In this document: positions 17,876 to 25,213 of the stretch, piece after piece
How positions within the stretch are numbered: the stretch's first letter is position 1
Layout of the letters: every line of letters begins with the position of its first letter
Assembly (NCBI RefSeq): GCF_001267175.1
Contig: NZ_CP012358.1
Location: 1,978,501-2,042,500, forward strand
Length of the DNA: 64,000 nucleotides
Source of the DNA: Thiopseudomonas alkaliphila
GTDB lineage: Bacteria; Pseudomonadota; Gammaproteobacteria; Pseudomonadales; Pseudomonadaceae
Direction of reading: 5' to 3'
Notes under the pieces: generated by a model
Databases searched by the model: none
Seen by the model: the letters and a program-made list of their open reading frames with translations, nothing else
Told to the model about the DNA's origin: nothing
Position numbers and translations under genes: made by a program

Positions 17876-17905
17876 AGATCCTCCTTGATCTAAAGCTTAC
17901 GCCGA

Positions 17906-18229
17906 TTACTCAGTAGCTGCGGGGGTATCCTCGCTAGGCTGGGTAGTGGCCGGCTTAGCTTCAGCTGCGGTTGAGGTGGCGTTGCCAAGTTGCTGCTCAA
18001 GCTCAGCGACTTTGGCCTCGAGCGCTTCTAAGCGGGCGCGGGTACGGGCTAACACCACCATTTGTGAGTCAAACTCTTCACGACTCACTAAGTTTAGGCG
18101 CGAAAAGGCACTTTGCAGTAAAAGATTTAACTGGGATTCTAGTTCGCCTTTGCTGCCAGGTTCAGCGCCTTCAAATAAGCGGTTAACCTGACTGGTGAGC
18201 GAATCAAATAATGATTTAGGCGGTAGCAT
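17906..18229 (-). CDS. ubiK: Ubiquinone biosynthesis accessory factor UbiK (YqiC/BMFP family)
   Basis: A 107-residue protein starting at MLPPKSLFDSL; the ATG at 18229 has GGAG upstream. It has an amphipathic N-terminal helix, then a coiled coil (LARTRARLEALEAKVAELEQQL, about 60-80), and a low-complexity Ala/Thr/Pro tail. The BMFP family forms trimers that bind membranes and assist the ubiquinone (Ubi) complex under aerobic conditions. It is adjacent to yifB, a pairing also seen in pseudomonads, although there glnK-amtB lies between or beside them. Confidence 0.88.
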   Translation of the reverse strand: MLPPKSLFDSLTSQVNRLFEGAEPGSKGELESQLNLLLQSAFSRLNLVSREEFDSQMVVLARTRARLEALEAKVAELEQQLGNATSTAAEAKPATTQPSEDTPAATE

Positions 18230-18312
18230 AGGAGTGCTCCAAGCGAATAAAAACAAACCGCAGTGTAGCACGAGCTAACCACCGCTCGTGCGCCGAATGC
18301 CAGCGATTCAGC

Positions 18313-19113
18313 TTACTGCATAAACCAGCCATTACTGGCAACAAAGGATTGCCCGGTTAAGGCTGCACTGGGGAAAGTGGCTAAAAACAAAGCTAGCTGA
18401 GCAATATCTTGTACGGTCGTAAACTCACCGTTAACCGTGTTACCTAGCATTACCTGTTTCACCACCTCTTCTTCACTAATGCCTTTTTCTTTAGCTTGCT
18501 CGGGGATTTGTTTCTCAACCAATGGCGTTTTGACAAAGCCTGGGCAAATGACGTGGGCGCGTACATTGTGCGCTGCGCCTTCTTTCGCAAGCACACGGGC
18601 TAAGCCCAGCAAGCCATGTTTGGCTGTCACATAGGGCGCCTTGAGTGGTGAGGCTTCATGGGAATGGACGGAACCCATATAAATCACCACACCGCCACGA
18701 TTTTCTGGATACATATGCTTGAGCGCTGCCTGGGTGGTGATAAAAGCGCCGTCAAGGTGAATGGCGAGCATTTTACGCCAGTCACTGAGGGCTAATTTAT
18801 CGATGGAGTCAATAATTTGAATACCCGCGTTAGACACTAAAATGTCTAAGCTACCAAATTTGGCAACCAGAGCATCGACCCCAGCGTGTACTTGTTGCTC
18901 ATCGGTCACATCCATAGCCAGCGCCATAGCGCGGCCACCGGCGGCCTGAATTTGTTTTGCAGTGGTTTCAGCGGCGGCTAAGTTTAAGTCGGCAATTCCC
19001 ACTGCGGCTCCGGCTTTGGCATAGCTTTCAGCAATGGCTTTACCAATGCCACTGGCGGAGCCGGTGACTAAAGCAACTTTATGGGAAAGATCGGGTGCGA
19101 GAGTAGTTGGCAT
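18313..19113 (-). CDS. hbdH: 3-hydroxybutyrate dehydrogenase
   Basis: A short-chain dehydrogenase (266 residues from the ATG at 19113; an in-frame GTG at 19125 would add four) that oxidises D-3-hydroxybutyrate to acetoacetate with NAD+. It shows [12 protein letters not shown] (NAD-binding), NAG, the catalytic Ser in [18 protein letters not shown], and the C-terminal [15 protein letters not shown] block that is characteristic of HBDH. It lies 110 bases after phaB on the same strand, so the two probably work together on 3-hydroxybutyrate or its polymer. Neither start has a convincing ribosome binding site. Confidence 0.9.
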   Translation of the reverse strand: MPTTLAPDLSHKVALVTGSASGIGKAIAESYAKAGAAVGIADLNLAAAETTAKQIQAAGGRAMALAMDVTDEQQVHAGVDALVAKFGSLDILVSNAGIQIIDSIDKLALSDWRKMLAIHLDGAFITTQAALKHMYPENRGGVVIYMGSVHSHEASPLKAPYVTAKHGLLGLARVLAKEGAAHNVRAHVICPGFVKTPLVEKQIPEQAKEKGISEEEVVKQVMLGNTVNGEFTTVQDIAQLALFLATFPSAALTGQSFVASNGWFMQ

Positions 19114-19223
19114 AATATCGGACACTAATGAGTGGAAGAAAAAACTGCCGAATCAACGGAGTAACGAAGATCAGACTGCCTTACAGCGCATTAGTTGTCC
19201 ACAAGGCAGCTACCTGGAGAAAA

Positions 19224-19961
19224 TTACTGCATGTGCTGCCCGCCGTTAATGGCAATATTGGTCCCGGTAATAAAACCGGCTAAATCACTGGCAAGGTAGC
19301 TCACTAGTCCAGCAATTTCTTTTGGTTCTCCTAAACGACCGACAGGAATTTGCGCAATGATGCTCTCGCGCACTTTTTCTGGTACTGCCATCACCATCTC
19401 GGTAGCGGTGTAACCGGGGGAGATGGTGTTAACCGTTACGCCTTTACGGGCCAGCTCTTGGGCTAGTGCCATGGAAAAACCGTGCATGCCTGCTTTTGCC
19501 GCACTGTAGTTGGTTTGTCCAAATTGTCCTTTTTGACCGTTAATTGAAGAAATATTAATGATCCGGCCAAAGCCTTGCTCAGCCATATCATCGGCTACCA
19601 GCTTGCAGGTATTAAATACCGAGTAGAGGTTGGTTTGAATGACTTCGTGCCATTGCACAGGTGACATCTTACGTAAGGTGCCATCGGCAGTTATACCGGC
19701 ATTATTGACCAGTACGCTGATGTGGCCATGCTGCTGTTTGATAGTTGAGACCAGTTGTTGGCATTGCTCATAATCACCAACGTCACATTGATAGGCAAAG
19801 GCTTCAATCTGATCTTGCGCCAGCGTTTGTTTCCATTCTTCGTCGCGGCCTGGTCGCATAAAGGTACTGATCACTAAAAAGCCTTGCTGGCCCAATGCTT
19901 TACAAATTTCACGACCAATACCACCTAAACCGCCTGTTACTAACGCAATTTTCTTTTTCAT
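19224..19961 (-). CDS. phaB: Acetoacetyl-CoA reductase
   Basis: A 245-residue SDR with TGGLGGIGREI (cofactor motif), NNAGIT, INISSINGQKGQFGQTNYSAAKAG carrying the Ser-Tyr-Lys triad, and the FITGTNIAINGGQHMQ C-terminus typical of PhaB. It reduces acetoacetyl-CoA to D-3-hydroxybutyryl-CoA with NADPH, the second step of polyhydroxybutyrate synthesis. AAGGAA precedes the start. No phaA thiolase or phaC synthase is next to it, so polymer synthesis cannot be inferred from this window. A perfect inverted repeat lies about 50 bases upstream. Confidence 0.9.
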   Translation of the reverse strand: MKKKIALVTGGLGGIGREICKALGQQGFLVISTFMRPGRDEEWKQTLAQDQIEAFAYQCDVGDYEQCQQLVSTIKQQHGHISVLVNNAGITADGTLRKMSPVQWHEVIQTNLYSVFNTCKLVADDMAEQGFGRIINISSINGQKGQFGQTNYSAAKAGMHGFSMALAQELARKGVTVNTISPGYTATEMVMAVPEKVRESIIAQIPVGRLGEPKEIAGLVSYLASDLAGFITGTNIAINGGQHMQ

Positions 19962-20009
19962 CCTGTATTCCTTTAAGTATTGCCCCTAGCAGTAGTTATC
20001 ATCCTTTTT

Positions 20010-20029
20010 CTTGAGTCATCCTACTCAAG
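20010..20029. promoter_or_regulatory. Perfect inverted repeat upstream of phaB
   Basis: CTTGAGT-CATCCT-ACTCAAG (7-6-7) starts 49 bases before the phaB ATG. There is no T run downstream on either strand, so an operator is more likely than a terminator. The rest of the 527-base region between phaB and the decarboxylase gene (19962-20488) holds no credible gene; I see only this repeat, one promoter-like pair and a long leader. Confidence 0.45.
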
Positions 20030-20249
20030 TGGGTGTGGCTTGTTATTTTTGTAGGACAAAGGCTAGGTGGCTTTCTGGGTGATGAATATACAACGTAAGG
20101 CTAAGCCGTTAATTGCTGCAGAATGATTAAAGGGTTGCTTAGAATTTTCAGATTGAGTCAGAGCTGGATGTAAGTAGTTGAATTTGCATCTATTTGTTAT
20201 TTTTTGGCGGCGGCTTGCACAAATAATCAAAAAATGTGCTTATTACCTG

Positions 20250-20278
20250 TTGCAATCGCTCAGCATAGGTCTTAGATT
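20250..20278 (+). promoter_or_regulatory. Sigma70-type promoter of the ornithine decarboxylase gene, with long leader
   Basis: TTGCAA, a 17-bp spacer and TAGATT (four of six). The predicted transcript start near 20285 gives a leader of about 200 bases before the ATG at 20489, long enough for cis-regulation. No known riboswitch was recognised in it. Confidence 0.45.
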
Positions 20279-20488
20279 GCGCGCCTAGAACGCTCATACT
20301 GGAAACGATCCATGCGGCTCAAGTACTGCTGACGAGAGGTTGGTAGCTGATTTAGGGATAACCTTAGATTTTATGGCTATAAATCCTCGGCGACATGCCT
20401 TGGGAAGTAGGCGAACCAAAGTGGGGAAACTGATAAAGCGTTCGGTATTCACCCCTTTATTTCTATTGTTTTCCGAGGAGAAACCGGT

Positions 20489-21658
20489 ATGTCCATTAAC
20501 GTGGAAGATTATTTCGCGCCCGAAACTTTTGCTAAGCTGAAAACCTTTGCTGATCAACAAGAAACGCCTTTTGTAGTAATTGATAAGCAAACTATCGCTA
20601 ACGCCTATGATGAGCTGGTGGATAACTTTCCTTACGCTAAAATTTACTTTGCAGTGAAAGCGAATCCGGCGCTTGAGATTACTGATTTATTGCGTGAGAA
20701 AGGCTCAAACTTTGATATTGCCTCGATCTATGAGCTAGATAAGGTAATGTCCTGCGGCGTTAAAGCCGAAACGGTGAGTTTTGGTAATACCATCAAAAAA
20801 GCCCGCGATATTCGCTATTTTTACGATAAAGGGGTGCGCTTGTTTGCCACCGATTCAGAGGCGGATTTGCGTAACATCGCCGAGCAAGCACCGGGTTCTA
20901 AAGTGTATGTGCGTATTTTAACCGAAGGCTCAAGCTCTGCTGATTGGCCGTTGTCGCGTAAGTTTGGTTGCCAAACCGATATGGCGATGGACTTGCTGGT
21001 ACTGGCCCGTGATTTAGGTTTGGTGCCCTATGGCGTGTCGTTCCATGTGGGTTCGCAGCAGCGTGAAATTGGCGTATGGGATGCAGCAATTGGTAAGGTT
21101 AAAATCATTTTTGATCGTTTGCGTGATGAAGATGGTATTCATCTAAAAATGATCAATATGGGCGGTGGTTTTCCTGCTAATTACTTAACTAAAACCCAAG
21201 ACCTAAAAGCCTACGCTGAAGAAATCACCCGCTTTTTGGTCGAAGACTTTGGTGAAGAATTACCTGAAATTATTCTGGAGCCAGGCCGTTCATTGGTGGC
21301 CAATGCGGGAATTTTAGTGAGCGAAGTGGTGTTGATTTCACGTAAATCCAATACTTCTATGGAGCGCTGGGTGTTTACCGATGTGGGTAAGTTTTCTGGG
21401 CTGATTGAAACGATGGATGAGTCAATTAAGTTTCCAATTTTGACTGATAAAGACAGTGACACCAACGTAGAAGATGTAGTGATTGCGGGGCCGACCTGTG
21501 ACAGCGCCGATATTATGTATGAAAACTACAAATATGGTCTGCCTTTAAGCTTACAAAGTGAAGATCGTTTATATTGGTTATCCACAGGGGCTTACACCAC
21601 CAGTTATAGTGCGGTTGAGTTTAATGGTTTCCCGCCGCTGAAATCGTTCTATATTTAA
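20489..21658 (+). CDS. speC: Ornithine/lysine decarboxylase, PLP fold type III
   Basis: A 389-residue alanine-racemase-fold (eukaryotic-type) decarboxylase producing putrescine from ornithine, possibly cadaverine from lysine. YFAVKANP (about 50-57) holds the PLP lysine, FHVGSQ and GGGFPANY bind phosphate, EPGRSLVANAG follows, and GPTCDSAD carries the catalytic Cys near the C-terminus. GAGGAG precedes the ATG. Along with speD further down the window it supplies polyamine synthesis. Monocistronic, with its own terminator. Ornithine versus lysine preference cannot be read from sequence here. Confidence 0.9.
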   Translation: MSINVEDYFAPETFAKLKTFADQQETPFVVIDKQTIANAYDELVDNFPYAKIYFAVKANPALEITDLLREKGSNFDIASIYELDKVMSCGVKAETVSFGNTIKKARDIRYFYDKGVRLFATDSEADLRNIAEQAPGSKVYVRILTEGSSSADWPLSRKFGCQTDMAMDLLVLARDLGLVPYGVSFHVGSQQREIGVWDAAIGKVKIIFDRLRDEDGIHLKMINMGGGFPANYLTKTQDLKAYAEEITRFLVEDFGEELPEIILEPGRSLVANAGILVSEVVLISRKSNTSMERWVFTDVGKFSGLIETMDESIKFPILTDKDSDTNVEDVVIAGPTCDSADIMYENYKYGLPLSLQSEDRLYWLSTGAYTTSYSAVEFNGFPPLKSFYI

Positions 21659-21679
21659 CCCCGACTGCGGGTTCGTTCT

Positions 21680-21714
21680 AATAATGCCAAGCCCTTTGCT
21701 TGGCATTATTGTTT
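21680..21714. terminator. Bidirectional terminator after the decarboxylase gene
   Basis: AATAATGCCAAG and CTTGGCATTATT form a 12-bp stem between two convergent genes, followed by GTTT on the + strand. Confidence 0.75.
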
Positions 21715-21731
21715 CAGCAAATGAGCAAAAA

Positions 21732-23081
21732 TCAGTACAAATCACGGCGATAGCGGCCTTCGGCAAGCAGGTGTTGCAAGGCGTCTTGACCTAGAGTTTC
21801 AAGCAGGGTCTGATGCACTGCTTCGCCCATGCCTTTAAGGCTACCGCAAACATAAATAGCACCGTTTTGTGCAATCCAGTGCTTAACTTGCTCAGCCTGT
21901 TGCTGCAAGCGGTGCTGTACATAGTGCGGTTGCTTAGGGCAGCGCGAGTAAGTTAAATCAAGCTGTTGCAATAAGCCTGAGCTTTGCGACTGTTGAAGCT
22001 CAGCAATTAATGGCTGATCGTTGTGTGGATCACGCTCACCGTAAATTAGCCAGTTCTGAGTGGTTGTGGGGCGCTGCTGTAAATGTCCCCGTAATCCTGC
22101 TAGCCCACTGCCCGCACCGATCAGTAACAGTGGTGTTGAATCATCTGGGCCATGGAAGTTTTGGTTGCTGACTAGCTCGGCATCAATGCGGTCGCCCAGT
22201 TGCAGTGAGTGACATAACCAACCAGAGCACAGGCCAAACTCTGGGCCTTGGGCAGTGTGATGCTCGGCCAGCCGTACAATTAGATCCAGGCTGCCAGATT
22301 GCTGAATAGAGGCTAATGAATATTCGCGTGGCTTATGCTGTGTATCATTCCATGGATACAGTTTAACTAAATCGCCTGCTTGCCAGTGTGCAGTTTTGGG
22401 CAGGCTAAATTGCAGGTAAAATAATCCGGCGTGTGGGCTTTGTGGATTAAGGCGGGTACGTTTAACCAGCATCAGTGGATAACTGGGCGTTGGCGCTGGC
22501 TGGCTAAATTCAAGGCTAAAGTGTTGGTTTAAGGTCGATTGCCAGCGGGTTAAATCAGTAGGGTGTAAGCAATCTAGGGTATGTAATGCTACTTGAGGTT
22601 GTGCACCTAAGCGTTGCAGTTGCTGATCTAATTGCTGGGCAAAACCACAAAACTGTTGATAACTGCTATCACCTAAGCCTAACAGCCAGTAATTGACGCA
22701 GGATAAGTCTAAGTGGCTGCGCCTGAGTTGCTGATAAAAAGCTTGGGCATTATCTGGCGGTTCCCCTTCACCATAGGTACTGACGATAAAAATCACTTGG
22801 GTTAAGCCGTGGAGCCGCTCTGGGGTTAGTTGCTTTAGGGCGATGGCTTGGGCACTGAGATGTGACTGCTTAAACGCAGCCAGTAATTGTTCGGCTTGTT
22901 TTTGTGCCTGACCCGACTGGCTAGCCCAAGCAATAACTATCGAGTCCTCAGCAGTTAGCTTGGGCTGCGCAGCGCGGCGCTGTCGAGCCTGCCACAGTAA
23001 CGCGCCACACCCCGCAAGGTAACTGAAGGTTAACCCTGCGGCGAGCAATTGGCGGCTTGTGTTTTGAACCAGCTCGAACAT
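21732..23081 (-). CDS. Membrane-anchored flavodoxin/ferredoxin-reductase fusion (sulfite reductase flavoprotein-like)
   Basis: A 449-residue diflavin reductase of the CPR/CysJ type. An N-terminal membrane anchor (about 12-32) is followed by a flavodoxin domain (about 46-190, with IAWASQSGQAQKQAEQL, STYGEGEPPDNA and GLGDSSYQQFC) and an FAD/NADPH domain (PREYSL for FAD, GAGSGLAGLRGHL and YVCGSLKGMGEAVH for NADPH, ending GRYRRDLY). It is the last gene of a five-gene operon with a TonB receptor, starting five bases after the DUF4198 gene. Context suggests it supplies electrons for reduction of imported ferric iron at the inner membrane; that role is inferred. Confidence 0.82.
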   Translation of the reverse strand: MFELVQNTSRQLLAAGLTFSYLAGCGALLWQARQRRAAQPKLTAEDSIVIAWASQSGQAQKQAEQLLAAFKQSHLSAQAIALKQLTPERLHGLTQVIFIVSTYGEGEPPDNAQAFYQQLRRSHLDLSCVNYWLLGLGDSSYQQFCGFAQQLDQQLQRLGAQPQVALHTLDCLHPTDLTRWQSTLNQHFSLEFSQPAPTPSYPLMLVKRTRLNPQSPHAGLFYLQFSLPKTAHWQAGDLVKLYPWNDTQHKPREYSLASIQQSGSLDLIVRLAEHHTAQGPEFGLCSGWLCHSLQLGDRIDAELVSNQNFHGPDDSTPLLLIGAGSGLAGLRGHLQQRPTTTQNWLIYGERDPHNDQPLIAELQQSQSSGLLQQLDLTYSRCPKQPHYVQHRLQQQAEQVKHWIAQNGAIYVCGSLKGMGEAVHQTLLETLGQDALQHLLAEGRYRRDLY

Positions 23082-23086
23082 ATCGC

Positions 23087-23986
23087 TTAGGGCGCTAACA
23101 CTTCAAAGGTAGCACTGTAGCTCGCGCGGCGTTTTTGGGCCGGTGAGTCTTTGAGTTGTGGCTGCGTTTCGGCTACGGCTTCTAACCAATACATGCCAGG
23201 ACCTTGCCAGTCGATGCTGATTTTGCCGTCTTGATCAGTTTTTAAGGTTAAATCATTGAGCTCATCGCGGTAACGATTGCCGCCTGGCACTACAGAAACC
23301 TCTAAGTTAGCTGCTGGCTGACCGTCTAATAAAAACTGAAACACAGCCGCTTCATCGGCTACCAAGTCATTGGGGTGAGTCTCTGGAACTAATTCTAAGC
23401 CTTGCTTGCTTGGTTTTAGCACTTCGTCAGTTGGGTTGCCTGAAGTGACAAACACTTCCATACGGCTTGCGGTTTCAGTGACCTGTAGTTTGTCAGCTGT
23501 TGGGTTCACCTGTTGGGCAAAGTCTGCCGCTTTACCTGACCAGCGCTGCATTTTTCCATCTTGCTCAAAGCGGGCGAATAAGCCTTGGTTAACGATAGCC
23601 AGTTTCCACGTCCCTTTTTGATCCAACTGCACATCAAAGGTGCTGCGGTAGCGGCCCGTGTTGCCGTATAGAGGTTCGGCTTTACTGCCATCGGGGCGAA
23701 TAATTTCTAAGTTGGCGCGAGGACGAGCGGGCGCTGGTTTTGCATCTTTTTTCTCGGCTGCGGCTTTTTGATTGGGTAGCACAAGTGGCTCGCCAACACC
23801 TTCAATTTGCAGTGGAAAATGCTCAAAGTAGAACAAATCATTAGAAACAGCGGCATCCACGGTAATCCAAGGCTCTTCACCCGACAGCACCGTCGCTGAA
23901 GGTAACATCCAAGCGCGGTGGGCTTGGGCGCTTAGGGGGAGACAAACGGCTAATGCTAAAGCGGTCCACTTAACGACAGGTTTCAT
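23087..23986 (-). CDS. DUF4198 periplasmic protein
   Basis: A 299-residue exported protein with a signal peptide (cleavage near AQA-HRAWMLP). HRAWMLPSATVLSGEEPWITVDAAVSNDLF is the typical start of DUF4198 proteins, which have beta-rich, carboxypeptidase-regulatory-like or Ig-like folds, and the C-terminal half includes PGMYWLEA. Such proteins occur in bacterial metal-uptake loci (nickel, cobalt, iron). It lies 31 bases after the DUF2271 gene and five before the flavoreductase gene. A periplasmic metal- or siderophore-handling role is inferred from the neighbours. Confidence 0.78.
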   Translation of the reverse strand: MKPVVKWTALALAVCLPLSAQAHRAWMLPSATVLSGEEPWITVDAAVSNDLFYFEHFPLQIEGVGEPLVLPNQKAAAEKKDAKPAPARPRANLEIIRPDGSKAEPLYGNTGRYRSTFDVQLDQKGTWKLAIVNQGLFARFEQDGKMQRWSGKAADFAQQVNPTADKLQVTETASRMEVFVTSGNPTDEVLKPSKQGLELVPETHPNDLVADEAAVFQFLLDGQPAANLEVSVVPGGNRYRDELNDLTLKTDQDGKISIDWQGPGMYWLEAVAETQPQLKDSPAQKRRASYSATFEVLAP

Positions 23987-24017
23987 AGGTGCTCCTTACG
24001 AGACAGAGAGAAATAAC

Positions 24018-24527
24018 TTAAGGGGTTAGGGTGAGATTAATCTTGCCCAACTCGCTGTTGCCTTGAGTGCTGAGCATTTCACTGGCTTTTGGCGGCCAGT
24101 TAAAAGAGATTTTAAGTAGCTCACGGCCACCAACTTCTCGGGCAGCTTCAACAATTAATTGATACTCGCCTGCTTCAAGTTGCTTAAGGGCTTGATGATC
24201 GTGTTTAAAGTTAAGGGTATGCGTGCCTACAGGGCGAGTTGCTGCGCTGACACCATCAACAGGAAACTCAAGGCTGCGGCCACTTTTACGCCACCACTGG
24301 CGCATATCCTTTAGCCATTTTTCGCCTTCGTTGTCTTTCATCTTTAGGTCATACCAGACGTTGAGGTCGGCAACGTGTTTATTGTTTTGCTCAATCCATA
24401 ACGCAACATAGGGACGGTGGTATTCAGCAACGTCTAATTGGGGTACTTCAACATCAATTGAGATTTCAGCCGCAGTAGCTGAAAAACTGAGACTTAGGGC
24501 GCTCAGTGTTAGCATTTTTTTAAGCAT
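24018..24527 (-). CDS. DUF2271 periplasmic protein
   Basis: A 169-residue protein with a signal peptide (about 1-19, ending ATA-AEISIDVEVP). The conserved DUF2271 features are RPYVALWIEQNNKHVADLNVWYDLK, the tryptophan-rich stretch KWLKDMRQWWRKSG, and DGVSAATRPVG. The family repeatedly neighbours PepSY membrane proteins and TonB receptors. It lies 27 bases after the PepSY gene. Function is unknown; a periplasmic electron-transfer or flavin/iron-binding accessory role is possible. Confidence 0.8.
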   Translation of the reverse strand: MLKKMLTLSALSLSFSATAAEISIDVEVPQLDVAEYHRPYVALWIEQNNKHVADLNVWYDLKMKDNEGEKWLKDMRQWWRKSGRSLEFPVDGVSAATRPVGTHTLNFKHDHQALKQLEAGEYQLIVEAAREVGGRELLKISFNWPPKASEMLSTQGNSELGKINLTLTP

Positions 24528-24554
24528 AACAACTGTCCTTAGGTAAATGCTGCC

Positions 24555-25166
24555 TCAGTGAATAAACAGCAGCATGATGAGTAACGGCAGTAATAAGCCG
24601 GCGAGGGTAATGGGCCAGGTGGTTGGGCGTGATTTAGCTTGGTGCTGCAGCAGCCACAAGCCGGTTAGGCTAAACACCACACAAATCCCAGCAAAAATAT
24701 CAATAAACCACGACCATAATTCGCCCGAATTGCGGCCTTTGTGCAGGTCATTAAAGTAGGCAATCCAGCCTCGATCAGTAGATTCATACAGCAGCTCGCC
24801 GCTGTCTAAATCTAAACTCAGCCAACCATCACCGCCGGGGCGTGGTTGGGCTAAATACAGTTCATCTTCCGACCATTCTGGGTCTTGCCAAGCAAGGCCG
24901 CGGGGTACTTGTTGCTCAATCCATTGCTTAATGGCTGGTGTGAGTTGTTGATTAGCCGCAGATTTTTGCAGTTGCTTGAGTAGCGGCTTTGGCAACTCGG
25001 CCTCTACCGTGATCGTTTGGGGCTTCGCTTCGATGCTGCCGGCGTGATTTAGCGTAATGCCGGTGATGGCAAATAACAGCATCCCAGCTAAGCACAGCGC
25101 CGAGCTGATCCAGTGCCATTGGCGCAGTGTGCCGAGTGAAAACTGTTTAATAGCGTATTTAGACAT
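24555..25166 (-). CDS. PepSY-associated transmembrane protein
   Basis: A 203-residue inner-membrane protein with one N-terminal helix (about 16-42), a periplasmic PepSY-like domain (about 45-140) and two C-terminal helices (about 155-203). FNDLHKGRNSGELWSWFIDIFA is the diagnostic block of this short PepSY_TM family, which includes histidine ligands and is related to FoxB-type ferric-siderophore reductases. It sits between the TonB receptor and DUF2271 genes in one operon. The start at 25166 is preferred over a GTG at 25181, but neither has a strong ribosome binding site. Confidence 0.8.
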   Translation of the reverse strand: MSKYAIKQFSLGTLRQWHWISSALCLAGMLLFAITGITLNHAGSIEAKPQTITVEAELPKPLLKQLQKSAANQQLTPAIKQWIEQQVPRGLAWQDPEWSEDELYLAQPRPGGDGWLSLDLDSGELLYESTDRGWIAYFNDLHKGRNSGELWSWFIDIFAGICVVFSLTGLWLLQHQAKSRPTTWPITLAGLLLPLLIMLLFIH

Positions 25167-25213
25167 AGGGCAAGTAATCACTGCCGCTTAGTTAAGCGGC
25201 AGTGAGGATTGGC

